From Alteromonas macleodii ATCC 27126 (lineage in GTDB: Bacteria > Pseudomonadota > Gammaproteobacteria > Enterobacterales > Alteromonadaceae): a DNA stretch of 64,000 bases. Numbering within the stretch: the stretch's first letter is position 1; every line of letters begins with the position of its first letter. The position numbers were made by a program, and so were the translations under genes. Below are positions 34,178 through 43,879 of this stretch, piece after piece. The notes under the pieces were generated by a model. The model was not told where the DNA came from. It worked only from the letters and a program-made list of their open reading frames with translations, and made no database searches. The stretch is taken from the NCBI RefSeq assembly GCF_000172635.2, contig NC_018632.1, forward strand, positions 1,984,001 through 2,048,000, written 5' to 3'.

Positions 34178-35185
34178 CTAGTCGCTTAATTCGCCACGCA
34201 GGTTTTGCGTTAATAGATGGCTTATTTCCTCAAAAGGAAGCCCTTTACTTAATAAGTAGTGCAGTTTCGCGAGGGCAGCCTCGGGCGTCATATCGCTACC
34301 CGATAAAACTCCTACTTCTTGTAGGCCATGGCCAGTGGCATAGCCACCCATGTTTACGCGACCGCGCATACACTGGGTACAATTCAAAACAGGAATTTCT
34401 CTGGCTTTTGCGTATTTTAACTGTGCAATAAGCTCAGGGTTCTGAGGTGCATTGCCCACACCATAGCTCAGTAAAATCAGTGCATTCACCGGCTGCTGCA
34501 GCGTGTTTTTAATGACCTCTGGCGCAATACCGGGATACAAACTAACCATGCCGATCGGTTGGGCTTTGACGTTCGATACCGTTAAGGTGTTATTTGGTGA
34601 CTCCGCTAATTCACCGGCTTTCAGACGAATATTAATGCCAGCTTCTAACAGTGGAGGAAAGTTAGGGGAGTCAAAGGCACTGAATCCATCTGCATCTACT
34701 TTGCGGCTGCGGTTGCCACGAAGTAGTCTGTTGTTGAAGAACAGTCCGACTTCGGCAATGGGGAAGTTCGCGGCAACATATAACGCGTTTAGAAGGTTGA
34801 CTTGACCATCTGAGCGAAGCTCTGCCAGTGGAATTTGAGAACCGGTAACAATGACAGGTTTTGACAAATCCTCAAGCATGAAACTCAACGCCGAGGCGGT
34901 GTATGCCATGGTGTCTGTACCGTGCAAAATAATGAAGCCATCATACTTGTCGTAGTTGTCGGCGATATCATCGGCAATACGCTGCCAGTCAGACGGATCC
35001 ATGTCTGATGAATCGATAAGGTTATCGTATTCATGTAGTGTAAAAAGGGGCATTTCAGAACGGTGAAACTCCGGCATCTTTTTCAGTGTGTCTGACAAGA
35101 AGCCTGCAGCGGGTACGTAGCCTTGCTTAGACGGCTTCATACCAATAGTTCCACCTGTATAGGCAATATATATATGTTTGCGCAT
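34178..35185 (-). CDS. ansA: type I (cytoplasmic) L-asparaginase
   Basis: This 335-residue enzyme hydrolyses L-asparagine to aspartate and ammonia. The first catalytic threonine is in IAYTGGTIGMKPS (residues about 8-20) and the second in FIILHGTDTMAYTASALSFM (HGTDTMA motif). No signal peptide is present, which fits the low-affinity cytoplasmic type rather than the periplasmic AnsB. Neighbourhood with sppA and a YdjA-like gene is as in E. coli. Confidence 0.95.
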   Translation of the reverse strand: MRKHIYIAYTGGTIGMKPSKQGYVPAAGFLSDTLKKMPEFHRSEMPLFTLHEYDNLIDSSDMDPSDWQRIADDIADNYDKYDGFIILHGTDTMAYTASALSFMLEDLSKPVIVTGSQIPLAELRSDGQVNLLNALYVAANFPIAEVGLFFNNRLLRGNRSRKVDADGFSAFDSPNFPPLLEAGINIRLKAGELAESPNNTLTVSNVKAQPIGMVSLYPGIAPEVIKNTLQQPVNALILLSYGVGNAPQNPELIAQLKYAKAREIPVLNCTQCMRGRVNMGGYATGHGLQEVGVLSGSDMTPEAALAKLHYLLSKGLPFEEISHLLTQNLRGELSD

Positions 35186-35295
35186 GAAATGACCTTACCC
35201 TTAATTTGGGAATACTTTTTAAAAGGGGATAGCGTAATTTGACGGGCATTCTAACAATACCCACGGGTTTGTCACCCTGAAATACGAAGGCACAA

Positions 35296-35320
35296 AAAAG
35301 CGGTGAAGATCACCGCTTTT
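35296..35320 (-). terminator. intrinsic terminator after lipA
   Basis: AAAAGCGGTGA / TCACCGCTTTT form a perfect 11-bp stem with a 3-nt loop, followed by six Ts on the minus strand, 55 bp after the lipA stop. It ends the long leftward gene series. Confidence 0.92.
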
Positions 35321-35375
35321 ATTCTGTATCAACTTTTTAGCAACGTTAGGCTGAGCCCTATGCTGAAGTTCGGTA

Positions 35376-36338
35376 CTACTTAACTTCTTTACCCGCTGCT
35401 TGTTGGTCTGCATGGTAGCTCGAGCGGACCATAGGGCCACATGCTGCATGCGTGAAGCCAATTTCTTTTGCGTAATCACCAAGGGCGTCGAATTCCTTAG
35501 GGTGTACGTAGCGCTTAACTGGGTAGTGGTGACGGCTTGGCTGAAGGTATTGACCCAGCGTAAGCATGTCCACATTGTGAGCGCGCAGATCATCAAGTAC
35601 GCCTTGAATTTCTTCGTTCTCTTCGCCCATACCCATCATCAGACCAGATTTGGTCATCACGTCAGGGTGTTGCGCTTTAAACTTCTTAAGCAAATCCAAC
35701 GACCATTGGTAATTCGCGCCAGGGCGACATTCACGGTATAAACGCGGGATCGTCTCTAAGTTGTGGTTGAACACATCAGGCACGCCGTTTTTGAAAATCT
35801 CAAGTGCACGATCCATACGTCCACGAAAATCGGGTACTAATACTTCGATTGTCGTTGTTGGACTGTGTTCGCGAATGGCGTTAATACAATCTACGAAATG
35901 CTGAGCGCCACCGTCGCGAAGGTCATCGCGGTCAACAGAAGTAATAACCACATAGCGCAAATTCATTTCTGCAATGGTTTTAGCCAGCTTCTCAGGCTCT
36001 TCTGCGCTCGGAGGCAGTGGTTTACCGTGGGCTACGTCACAGAAAGGACAACGACGGGTACAAATATCACCAAGAATCATAAAGGTGGCTGTACCGTGGT
36101 TGAAACACTCGGCAAGGTTAGGACAACTCGCTTCTTCACACACAGAGTGAAGGTTGTTTTTGCGAAGTGTCTGTTTGATGTGATCAATTTTCTCGGTAGT
36201 ACGAGGAAGCTTGATTTTAATCCACTCCGGCTTGCGCAGCATTTCTTCCTTTTCAGTAGGAATAATAGTGACGGGAATGTGTTTTACTTTTTCATCATCA
36301 CGGAGTTTTATCCCCGCTTGAGGTCGTGCATTACTCAT
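35376..36338 (-). CDS. lipA: lipoyl synthase
   Basis: This 320-residue radical SAM enzyme inserts two sulfur atoms into octanoyl groups to make lipoyl cofactors. The auxiliary cluster motif is [12 protein letters not shown] and the radical SAM cluster motif is [11 protein letters not shown] 36338, giving [15 protein letters not shown], is preferred to the codon at 36368 because it gives the family N-terminus and overlaps the lipB stop by 8 bp. Confidence 0.97.
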   Translation of the reverse strand: MSNARPQAGIKLRDDEKVKHIPVTIIPTEKEEMLRKPEWIKIKLPRTTEKIDHIKQTLRKNNLHSVCEEASCPNLAECFNHGTATFMILGDICTRRCPFCDVAHGKPLPPSAEEPEKLAKTIAEMNLRYVVITSVDRDDLRDGGAQHFVDCINAIREHSPTTTIEVLVPDFRGRMDRALEIFKNGVPDVFNHNLETIPRLYRECRPGANYQWSLDLLKKFKAQHPDVMTKSGLMMGMGEENEEIQGVLDDLRAHNVDMLTLGQYLQPSRHHYPVKRYVHPKEFDALGDYAKEIGFTHAACGPMVRSSYHADQQAAGKEVK

Positions 36339-37002
36339 CAAAACCTTCTTTGTATGTTGGCTGTGCAATGGAAAGCGCTTCTAGCAACAAATGCGTTAAT
36401 TCATTACCAGCGGTCTCAAGCGTAGTTGGACCATTGAGGCGCGCGGTATCGATCATTTCCATACCGGCATAACCGCAAGGATTAATACGCTGAAACGGTG
36501 ATAAGTCCATATTAACATTTAAAGCTAAGCCATGAAACGAGCAGCCATTACGTATTCTTAAACCTAATGAACAAACTTTCTTCTCATCGACGTAAACGCC
36601 AGGCGCATCGGGCTTTGGATACGCGGTTACGCCGTATTTTCCAAGTAGTCCGACCACCGCTTCTTCCATAGCAGTGACTAAATGGCGAACACCTAGCTTT
36701 CTGCGCTTTATGTTTAGCATCAGATAAATTACTTGTTGGCCTGGACCGTGATAGGTCACTTGGCCACCTCGGTCAACCTGAACAACAGGAATATCACCAG
36801 GCATAAGTATATGTTCAGCTTTGCCTGCTTGTCCTTGCGTAAAGACGGCATCGTGTTCAACAAGCCAAATTTCATCTTGGGTGTTTTGGTCTCGCTCATC
36901 GGTGAAGCGTTTCATTGCCTCGAAGATAGGCTCATACGGCTGACGCCCTAACTGACGCACTATAACGCCGTTTGCGTCAGACGCTATCGACTGCTCATTC
37001 AC
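36331..37002 (-). CDS. lipB: octanoyltransferase LipB
   Basis: This 223-residue enzyme transfers octanoyl from acyl carrier protein to lipoyl domains. Motifs: [39 protein letters not shown], and the catalytic cysteine in [11 protein letters not shown]; the catalytic lysine lies in KKVCSLG. It begins immediately after the ybeD stop (1 base) and overlaps lipA, so ybeD-lipB-lipA is one unit. Confidence 0.97.
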   Translation of the reverse strand: MNEQSIASDANGVIVRQLGRQPYEPIFEAMKRFTDERDQNTQDEIWLVEHDAVFTQGQAGKAEHILMPGDIPVVQVDRGGQVTYHGPGQQVIYLMLNIKRRKLGVRHLVTAMEEAVVGLLGKYGVTAYPKPDAPGVYVDEKKVCSLGLRIRNGCSFHGLALNVNMDLSPFQRINPCGYAGMEMIDTARLNGPTTLETAGNELTHLLLEALSIAQPTYKEGFDE

Positions 37003-37266
37003 TTAAAGTACAACCCTAACCAGCTCTAATTTGGCAAGTTCAGTGTAAATGGTTTCCATGTGCTCTTTACTGGTTACACGCACACTGATAGAAACCGAGT
37101 GGTAAGTACCTTTACTACTTGGTTTTACGTTAGGCGAGTAATCACCTGGCGCGTGTTGCTGAAGGCAGCTCACTACCTGTTGAGGTAGGTCTTCATGAGC
37201 AACGCCCATGACTTTAAACGTTTGGTTTGTTGGAAAATCTAGTAATTCGTCGAAACGGGTATCCAT
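37003..37266 (-). CDS. ybeD: YbeD/DUF493 small regulatory-like protein
   Basis: This 87-residue protein has the DUF493 sequence ([41 protein letters not shown]), a ferredoxin-like ACT-resembling fold. It is regularly found between dacA and lipB as here, and has been suggested to have a regulatory role in lipoate synthesis, but no activity is firmly known. Full length. Confidence 0.93.
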   Translation of the reverse strand: MDTRFDELLDFPTNQTFKVMGVAHEDLPQQVVSCLQQHAPGDYSPNVKPSSKGTYHSVSISVRVTSKEHMETIYTELAKLELVRVVL

Positions 37267-37296
37267 GCGATATCCTTGGTACTTAAAATATCATAT

Positions 37297-37330
37297 AAAA
37301 AAACGGCCAGATTGTAACAAATCTGGCCGC
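37297..37330 (-). terminator. intrinsic terminator after dacA
   Basis: CGGCCAGATT / AATCTGGCCG form a perfect 10-bp stem with a 6-nt loop followed by seven Ts on the minus strand. It lies between dacA and ybeD and so splits the long gene series into at least two transcripts. Confidence 0.9.
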
Positions 37331-37367
37331 TTCACAACTAGCTTTTTAACGTATTCAGTAAAGGTGT

Positions 37368-38552
37368 TTACTCGTCGTCAAATCCTAGCTGAAGCATAAT
37401 GTAGTCTTTCATGCGATTAAAGAAGCTGCCTTCTTTTACTTCTTGAAGGGTAACTAGGGGATAACTAGCCACATCTTCACCGTCTAGTTGTAGATAAAGT
37501 TTTCCAACAACCTGACCTTTTGCAAGTGGTGCTTCAAGCTTGTCATCAAGTTCGAAGTTAGCTTCTAAATTAGCCGCCTGACCGCGTGGAATAGTAATGG
37601 GGGTAGATTGATTAATTCCAAGGTCTACTGTCTCTCTATCACCCATATAGATGCGGTGAGCAACGAAACTATGACCAGCTTGGTATGGCGTAAGTGTCTC
37701 GTAAAAACGGAAGCCATATTTAAGTAGCTTTTTGTTTTCAACTTTACGTGCACGTTCGCTATCAGTACCCATAACTACAGAGATTAGACGCATACCGCCT
37801 TGCTCTGCAGAAGTGATTAGGCTGTAGCCCGCATCAGACGTGTGGCCAGTTTTAATGCCATCAACGTTTAAGCTTTTGTCCCACAACAGGCTATTGCGGT
37901 TGTATTGCTTAATGCCGTTGTAGGTGAATTCCTTCTCGCTGTAAATCTTGTACATTTCTGGCGTTTCTGCGATAAGCGCGCGAGACAGAATCGCCATGTC
38001 ACGAGGGGTAGTGTAGTGGTCAGGGTCGTGAAGACCGTGAGCATTAACCCAGTGAGAACCACTCATGCCAAGTGATGCCGTGTGTGCATTCATCATGCTG
38101 GCAAAAGCAGATTCTGAACCTGCTACGTGTTCTGCCATAGCAACACAGGCGTCGTTACCTGACTGCACAACAATGCCACGTAGTAAGTCACGTACTGAAA
38201 CTTGTGTACCTACTTCAATAAACATTTTTGACGAGTCAGGGAATTTCTTCGCCCATGCGTTTTCCGAGATAGTCACTTCGTCGTCTAAGCTGATGTTACC
38301 GGCCTGTAATTCTTTGCCAATAACATAAATAGTCATTATTTTCGTTAAGCTCGCAGGAGCAAGCTGCATGTCCGCATTTTTAGATGCAATCACATGACCC
38401 GTTTCAAAGTCGGTTAGAAGAAAACCTTCTGCGGCAACTGAAGGAGCAGGCGGAGTGACTACGGCAGCATTTGCTGTGTGTAGTAAAGTGCCTATCACCA
38501 AAAAGGCAAATGAAAGTAATGACGGTTTAGCGCGTTGAATTATTCTGAGCAT
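37368..38552 (-). CDS. dacA: D-alanyl-D-alanine carboxypeptidase (PBP5/6 type)
   Basis: This 394-residue protein trims the terminal D-Ala of peptidoglycan pentapeptides. A signal peptide (FAFLVIGTLLHTANA) ends near residue 30. The SxxK motif is in APASLTKIMT, SxN in VVQSGNDACVAM, and KTG in DGIKTGHTSDAG. A C-terminal beta domain and an amphipathic end helix (FFNRMKDYIMLQLGFDDE) for membrane attachment follow. It lies downstream of rlpA, as in E. coli. Confidence 0.96.
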   Translation of the reverse strand: MLRIIQRAKPSLLSFAFLVIGTLLHTANAAVVTPPAPSVAAEGFLLTDFETGHVIASKNADMQLAPASLTKIMTIYVIGKELQAGNISLDDEVTISENAWAKKFPDSSKMFIEVGTQVSVRDLLRGIVVQSGNDACVAMAEHVAGSESAFASMMNAHTASLGMSGSHWVNAHGLHDPDHYTTPRDMAILSRALIAETPEMYKIYSEKEFTYNGIKQYNRNSLLWDKSLNVDGIKTGHTSDAGYSLITSAEQGGMRLISVVMGTDSERARKVENKKLLKYGFRFYETLTPYQAGHSFVAHRIYMGDRETVDLGINQSTPITIPRGQAANLEANFELDDKLEAPLAKGQVVGKLYLQLDGEDVASYPLVTLQEVKEGSFFNRMKDYIMLQLGFDDE

Positions 38553-38870
38553 GGTTCTAATTTCTTTGACCGTTTTATCCGTGTGAGTTAAAGCTTACCC
38601 TATTGTTGCGATGACCGCGAAACGATGACCGCAAAACATGGCTACCCAATTTTAGCTTTTGTCCAGTTCGTAACCGAATTCTGTTGTTTCACCTACTTAT
38701 TAGCTGAGGTGACGAGAGATCTTAACGAAAGGCTGCTTATAAGACTAGGTTTTATCAAAAAAGTTTACGCGATTGTAGGTATTAGGCGAAGAAACCGTGA
38801 TATTGCCTGCTGAATGACACAATGCTGCCACAATGTCGTTGTTTTTATGAGCGTGCGACAACACAACTAA
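38553..38870. other. intergenic region between rlpA and dacA with a 14-bp tandem repeat
   Basis: A 14-bp direct repeat with one mismatch, GATGACCGCGAAAC / GATGACCGCAAAAC, lies at 38610-38637. A 62-codon plus-strand frame (38625-38813) runs against the flanking genes and resembles no protein. The dacA promoter should lie here. Nothing else is evident. Confidence 0.35.
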
Positions 38871-39893
38871 CTACATGGTCTGCGTAATCGCGTAAGCGTT
38901 GGGATAGCCATTTTGCTTTAATTGCTCAAGAACCTCCGCGACAACTGCTTCATCGTGGATAGGGCCTAACTGTAGTTTATAAATGTTATCTGCTACTGGC
39001 AGGTGAGCGGGAATTTGATATAACGCCGATAGCACGTTAGAGATAGATTTTGCCTTCTCGGCGTTTGAAAGCGCAGCAACTTGAATATAGATCGCATCAC
39101 TGACCGCGTTGGTACTTTTCTCACTGCTGCTTGTGTTGGTATCAGCGGTGTTCGAAGAGGGGGCTAATGGCGGGGTGGGTGAAGTTGCTGCCAAGGCCGG
39201 TGGGGGTACTACCGCAATACCCAAGTATTCATCGTAAGTAACGGTTGGACTGTTTCCCACCGTCACATTGTTTTGTTCGTCAAAGTGGATAACTTCAAGT
39301 TTGACTCGCGCTGTGCCTTTGCTGTGGTAGCCTAGTTTTACTGCGGCTGCATACGACAAATCGATAATTCTATCATCGTGAAAAGGGCCTCGGTCGTTAA
39401 CGCGGACGATCGCTTGTTTGTTATTTTCTAAGTTAGTAACACGCACGTAAGAGGGCAGTGGCAATGTTTTGTGAGCCGCGCTCATGGCAAACATATTGTA
39501 AGTTTCGCCATTTGAGGTTAAGTGACCGTGAAACTTCTGACCATACCAACTGGCATAGCCGACCTCTTCATAGCCTTTACCACTATCCATTGGCGTGTAG
39601 TGCTTGCCCAGTACCTTGTAAGGCCTGCTGTTAAACATGCGGTAGGCTTCGTATTTTGGTACAGCATCAAGTGTTTCTGGTTTCTTGGCAACGTGCTTAG
39701 GCGCTGAGTCTTGCTTTTGAGTATAGCGACCAGATTGTGTAGGTGCACTTTGGCATCCCACTAATGCCAAAACTATAAAAACAGCTGAGCCATAGCGAAA
39801 GAACTGTCCGTTTGCCAGATTTTGGGCAACAAGACCCGCATTAACTAAACCCGCTTTTACAAAATCAAGTACCGAAAAAAGGCGTTGCAACAT
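38871..39893 (-). CDS. rlpA: RlpA septal-ring lipoprotein with SPOR domain
   Basis: This 340-residue protein has a lipobox (FIVLALVGC, Cys at residue about 47), a double-psi beta-barrel domain (GYASWYGQKFHGHLTSNGE, AIVRVNDRGPFHDDRIIDLS), a Pro/Ser/Thr-rich linker and a C-terminal SPOR domain (residues about 265-340) that binds denuded glycan at the septum. Some RlpA proteins are lytic transglycosylases; activity here is not proven. The signal peptide is preceded by an unusually long N-terminal stretch (about 33 residues), with no alternative start. It starts 6 bp after rodA. No mltB lies between them. Confidence 0.93.
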   Translation of the reverse strand: MLQRLFSVLDFVKAGLVNAGLVAQNLANGQFFRYGSAVFIVLALVGCQSAPTQSGRYTQKQDSAPKHVAKKPETLDAVPKYEAYRMFNSRPYKVLGKHYTPMDSGKGYEEVGYASWYGQKFHGHLTSNGETYNMFAMSAAHKTLPLPSYVRVTNLENNKQAIVRVNDRGPFHDDRIIDLSYAAAVKLGYHSKGTARVKLEVIHFDEQNNVTVGNSPTVTYDEYLGIAVVPPPALAATSPTPPLAPSSNTADTNTSSSEKSTNAVSDAIYIQVAALSNAEKAKSISNVLSALYQIPAHLPVADNIYKLQLGPIHDEAVVAEVLEQLKQNGYPNAYAITQTM

Positions 39894-39898
39894 ACAAG

Positions 39899-41014
39899 TT
39901 ATCTAGACATTAAACGTTTCTGAGTGGCAATGGCCATAAGAATGCCAAAACCTGCCATTAAAGTCACCATAGATGTTCCTCCAAAGCTCACTAGAGGAAG
40001 GGGAACACCCACCACGGGAAGTAATCCGGACACCATGCCCATGTTTACAAATACATAAACAAAAAAGGTAAGGGTAATACTGCCGCCAAGCAATTTTGCA
40101 TAGGCGTCTTGTGCCCGGCTAGAAATTATAAGGCCGCGCATAATTATAAAAATGTATATTGCCATTAAACACATTACACCGGTAAGACCAAACTCTTCAC
40201 TGAATACTGAAAAGATAAAGTCGGTGTGACGTTCGGGTAAAAACTCGAGTTGTGATTGCGTGCCTTGCAGCCAGCCTTTGCCGTCTACACCACCGGAACC
40301 AATGGCAATTTTAGATTGGATTATGTGGTAGCCAGAACCTAGCGGGTCGCTTTCTGGGTTCAAAAAAGTAAGAACCCGCTGCTTTTGGTAATCCTTCATT
40401 AAAAAGAACCACATCACAGGCGCAAACGCGCCAATGAGGCCGCCCACTACTGAAATAAGACGCCAGCTCATACCTGCCAGGAATATGGCAAAGATACCTG
40501 AACTGGCGATAAGTAACGAGGTCCCTAAATCAGGCTGCTTTGCAATGAGAATGGTGGGCACGACCACCAAACCAAACCCAACGATAATGTGGGTGGTGCG
40601 CGGCGGCATAGTGAATTTACTGATATACCATGCAACCATCATAGGCACGGCAAGCTTCATCAGTTCAGAGGGCTGAAAACGGATAAAGCCCAGGTCTAGC
40701 CAGCGCTGTGCGCCTTTGCCCATATCACCAAATAATAAAACGGCAATTAGCATGAGCAGGCCTGCACCATAGGCATAGGTTGAGAAAAACCTAAACACGC
40801 CCAAAGGGGCTTGGGCTAATCCGAACATAACGATAAAGCTAAATCCCAGCCTGATAAACTGGCGCTCCATTTGCTCCATATCCTGACCTGACGCCGAGTA
40901 CAGAGTAAATAGCCCAACACAACTTAGCACGAGTAGCCCGACTAACAGCCAGCCATCGATATGAATGCGCTGAAGAAAACTTACTTTATTAGGGTTTATG
41001 GTGGTTCTCTTCAC
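39899..41014 (-). CDS. rodA: rod-shape peptidoglycan polymerase RodA
   Basis: This 371-residue SEDS-family glycosyltransferase has about ten membrane helices and the SEDS motifs (GKGAQRWLDLGFIRFQPSELMK; FLPERHTDFIFSVFSEEFG; GVPLPLVSFGGTS). It polymerises glycan strands with PBP2 during cell elongation. The GTG start shares one base with the mrdA stop (TAGTG), so the pair is translationally coupled. Confidence 0.97.
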   Translation of the reverse strand: MKRTTINPNKVSFLQRIHIDGWLLVGLLVLSCVGLFTLYSASGQDMEQMERQFIRLGFSFIVMFGLAQAPLGVFRFFSTYAYGAGLLMLIAVLLFGDMGKGAQRWLDLGFIRFQPSELMKLAVPMMVAWYISKFTMPPRTTHIIVGFGLVVVPTILIAKQPDLGTSLLIASSGIFAIFLAGMSWRLISVVGGLIGAFAPVMWFFLMKDYQKQRVLTFLNPESDPLGSGYHIIQSKIAIGSGGVDGKGWLQGTQSQLEFLPERHTDFIFSVFSEEFGLTGVMCLMAIYIFIIMRGLIISSRAQDAYAKLLGGSITLTFFVYVFVNMGMVSGLLPVVGVPLPLVSFGGTSMVTLMAGFGILMAIATQKRLMSR

Positions 41015-42927
41015 TAGTTTGTCCCTAATTCATTATCAGTGTTTGCCGAGTCAGCTTCGGCAGTTTCAAAAACTCGGTCTCTGAAATAGAAATCCATGAT
41101 TTGACGGGCGACGGGTGCTGCGTTCTTACTACCACCGCCTACGTTTTCAAGGACGACGGTTACCGATATCTCTGGATCATTGAAAGGGGCAAAGCCAACA
41201 TACATGGCATTGTCTCGAAGACGCTCATCAATTTTAGTAGCGTCATATTTTTCATTTTGGCCAACGGTAAACAACTGCGCTGTTCCTGTCTTACCCGCAG
41301 AGTCGTAAGGGGTATCTGCAAATGCATGACGCGCGCCGCCTTCTTCGCCACTCACAACATCGCGCATGGCGTTTAACACCACATCCAAATTGTTACGGTT
41401 CTTAATCTCTATAGGCCGCAGCGACTTAAGCGGGATAAGGTCGACAGAACTATCGGTGTTCATATAACCGCGAATGATTTGTGGAATATAGCGTTCCCCA
41501 GCATTGATCAGCGTGTTAACAGATGTATTTAACTGTACCGGCGTGGTGGTCCAATAGCTCTGTCCTATACCAACGGGGATGGTGTCACCAATATACCAAG
41601 GTTGATTAAAGCGAGCGCGTTTCCAGCCTCGGCTAGGCATGTTTGCATCTGACTCTTCGTAAAGATCGATACCCGTGAAATCTCCGAATCCGAATTCGTA
41701 CATAGATTCACTGATTTTATCGATACCCAATTTATACGCTAGCTCGTAATAATAAGTATCGCACGACACTTCTATTGCTTTTGATACGTTAACTTTTCCA
41801 TGTCCCCATCGACGCCAATCGCGCCACACGTGCGACACATTTGGCAATTGATAGCGACCTGTATCGTTAATGGTGTAGTCTTTGGTGATAATGCCTTCTT
41901 CTAGTCCAACAAAACCAAGGTGCGGTTTAATGGTAGAAGCCGGAGGGTATTGTCCTTGTGTCGCCCTGTTAATTAGCGGGCGGTCCGGCGAATTCAGTAG
42001 CGCAGAGTAATTCTTGCTGCTGATACCGTGCACGAATAAATTGGGGTCGTAACTAGGGTTAGAGTAAAGTGCCAGTACGCCACCTGTTTTAACATCGGTA
42101 ACCACTACAGCGCCGCGCATACCTTCTATTATTCGCTGGGCTTCTAACTGAAGCTCTAAATCCAGGTTAAGTACGATGTCTTTGCCCGGTGTTGGCGGCT
42201 CAACACTGAGTACACGAATAATTCGGCCTTGATTGTTTACTTCGACCTGCTGATAACCCACTTTTCCATGAAGCAGCTCTTCGTGGTATTTCTCTATACC
42301 TAGCTTACCGATATCGTGGGTTGCGGCGTAATTATCTTCTTGGCCTGCTTCAACGAGTTTTTGTAAGTCTCGCTTGTTAATGCGCGCAACATAACCCAGT
42401 GCATGGGTAAGCGTTTCTTTATAAGGGTAATGACGAGCTAAACGCGCTTCAATTTGAACACCTGGAAACTTGTGTTTGCTGGCAGAGAACAGCGCAACTT
42501 CTTCTTCGCTTAGCTGAGTGCGAAGCGCAACGGGTTTAAATCTTCGCGTTCCTTTAAGCGTAGATTGAAAGCGTTCAATTTCATCGCTGGTGATGCTCAT
42601 TAATTCGGTCAGATCTGCAAGGGTTTGTTCAATATCATCCACTTGCTCTGGAATAACTTCCAAACTGAAAACCGGACGGTTCTCAGCTAAAAGCACGCCG
42701 TTACGGTCATAAATGAGACCGCGGTTAGGCGCTACGGGCAGCACTTTAATTCGGTTACCGTTAGACCGGGTTTGATAATCTTCAAACTGGGTGACCTGCA
42801 AAGAATAGAGGTTGTTAAGTACAATGCCCAACATGGCCACAACAATAATAAAAGCAATGGTCGCTCGGCGCGCGAACAAGTTCGCTTCAGCGGAGTGGTC
42901 CCGTATTGCTTGACGTTTTCGTTGCAT
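41014..42927 (-). CDS. mrdA: penicillin-binding protein 2, elongation transpeptidase
   Basis: This 637-residue protein has a single N-terminal membrane anchor (residues about 20-42), a pedestal domain, and a transpeptidase domain with SxxK in PPASTIKPH, SxN-equivalent in VSCDTYYYE, and KTG in SAGKTGTAQL. It cross-links peptidoglycan with RodA. ATG 42927 is chosen over the upstream TTG at 42957 and ATG at 42942 because AAAGGA lies just before it and the N-terminus (QRKRQAIRDHSAEANLFARRA) then matches family members. Confidence 0.97.
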   Translation of the reverse strand: MQRKRQAIRDHSAEANLFARRATIAFIIVVAMLGIVLNNLYSLQVTQFEDYQTRSNGNRIKVLPVAPNRGLIYDRNGVLLAENRPVFSLEVIPEQVDDIEQTLADLTELMSITSDEIERFQSTLKGTRRFKPVALRTQLSEEEVALFSASKHKFPGVQIEARLARHYPYKETLTHALGYVARINKRDLQKLVEAGQEDNYAATHDIGKLGIEKYHEELLHGKVGYQQVEVNNQGRIIRVLSVEPPTPGKDIVLNLDLELQLEAQRIIEGMRGAVVVTDVKTGGVLALYSNPSYDPNLFVHGISSKNYSALLNSPDRPLINRATQGQYPPASTIKPHLGFVGLEEGIITKDYTINDTGRYQLPNVSHVWRDWRRWGHGKVNVSKAIEVSCDTYYYELAYKLGIDKISESMYEFGFGDFTGIDLYEESDANMPSRGWKRARFNQPWYIGDTIPVGIGQSYWTTTPVQLNTSVNTLINAGERYIPQIIRGYMNTDSSVDLIPLKSLRPIEIKNRNNLDVVLNAMRDVVSGEEGGARHAFADTPYDSAGKTGTAQLFTVGQNEKYDATKIDERLRDNAMYVGFAPFNDPEISVTVVLENVGGGSKNAAPVARQIMDFYFRDRVFETAEADSANTDNELGTN

Positions 42928-42957
42928 TGACTTCCTTTGCATTAATAAAGCGACCAA

Positions 42958-43428
42958 TTACTCACGGTGATATGGGTGGTTTTGCGTCACCGACCACGCG
43001 CGGTATAAGCTTTCTGTAAGAATGATCCTAACAAGTGGATGGGGTAGAGTTAAGGCTGATAAGGACCACTTTTGTTCCGACGCAGCAATACATTCTGGTG
43101 CTAGCCCTTCTGGACCACCAATAAGCAGACTTACATCGCGCCCGTCCATTTTCCAATTGTCGAGTTGTTTAGCAAGCGTGGGAGTGTCCCAGGGTTTACC
43201 TGTTACTTCTAACGTAACAATGCGATTTCCTTTGGGAATAGCGGCTAGCATTTGCTCGCCTTCTTTTTCCAAAATGCGCTTAATATCCGCGTTTTTGCCT
43301 CGCTTTCCGGCGGGTATTTCAGTAAAGGACACTGGCATGTCGCTAGGGAAACGACGAATAAACTCATCCACGCCTGTACTTACCCAGCTTGGCATTTTTG
43401 TTCCGACCGCGACGATTTGTATACGCAC
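42958..43428 (-). CDS. rlmH: 23S rRNA pseudouridine-1915 N3-methyltransferase
   Basis: This 156-residue SPOUT-class methyltransferase has SAM-binding knot motifs [13 protein letters not shown] and the C-terminal [18 protein letters not shown]. It modifies the decoding-proximal helix 69 of 23S rRNA. GTG start. It precedes mrdA directly and follows rsfS after an intergenic hairpin. Full length. Confidence 0.97.
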   Translation of the reverse strand: MRIQIVAVGTKMPSWVSTGVDEFIRRFPSDMPVSFTEIPAGKRGKNADIKRILEKEGEQMLAAIPKGNRIVTLEVTGKPWDTPTLAKQLDNWKMDGRDVSLLIGGPEGLAPECIAASEQKWSLSALTLPHPLVRIILTESLYRAWSVTQNHPYHRE

Positions 43429-43468
43429 TTCTTTTACCCTTACCGCAGGAATTAGTATTTCACTTATA

Positions 43469-43506
43469 CAATAAAGGCCATACGCATTTGAGTATGGCCT
43501 TTATTG
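43469..43506 (-). terminator. strong hairpin between rsfS and rlmH
   Basis: CAATAAAGGCCATAC / GTATGGCCTTTATTG is a perfect 15-bp stem around an 8-nt loop, located 39 bp after the rsfS stop and 41 bp before the rlmH start. The T run is inside the stem and no long tail follows on the minus strand, so it may be an attenuator, processing site or inefficient terminator. Confidence 0.6.
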
Positions 43507-43544
43507 ACCGTGTTACTGCATGTTTATAGCAAGCATTTACGCCA

Positions 43545-43862
43545 CTACGACCACAGTTTCTCTAGCTGGTAGAAATCACGGGTTTCATCTTGCATAACGT
43601 GCAAAATAACATCACCAAAATCAACCAGAACCCATTCGCCGGTTTCCTTACCTTCCACACTTCCAGGTGCGTGGCCCGCTTTCTTCGCTTCTACCATGAC
43701 ATTTTCTGCAATAGATGAAACGTGGCGCTTTGAGTTACCTGAACAAATGATCATGGTATCTGTAATACTTGATTTGCCGCGAACGTCTAGTTCAATAACA
43801 TCACGGCCTTTCATATCGTCAATTTTGTCTTTAACAAACTGTTTGAGCTGTTGACTCTCCAA
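43545..43862 (-). CDS. rsfS: ribosome silencing factor
   Basis: This 105-residue protein binds ribosomal protein uL14 and blocks subunit joining in poor growth conditions. Family sequence: IDDMKGRDVIELDVRGKSSITD, MIICSGNSKRHVSSIAENVM, GEWVLVDFGDVILHVM. It follows nadD by 17 bp. Full length. Confidence 0.97.
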   Translation of the reverse strand: MESQQLKQFVKDKIDDMKGRDVIELDVRGKSSITDTMIICSGNSKRHVSSIAENVMVEAKKAGHAPGSVEGKETGEWVLVDFGDVILHVMQDETRDFYQLEKLWS

Positions 43863-43879
43863 GAGTTTTCCTCACTTAC

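Noticed and set aside
38625..38813. 62-codon plus-strand open frame between rlpA and dacA
   Set aside because: It runs against the flanking operon, overlaps a tandem repeat at its start and has no ribosome binding site or recognisable domain.
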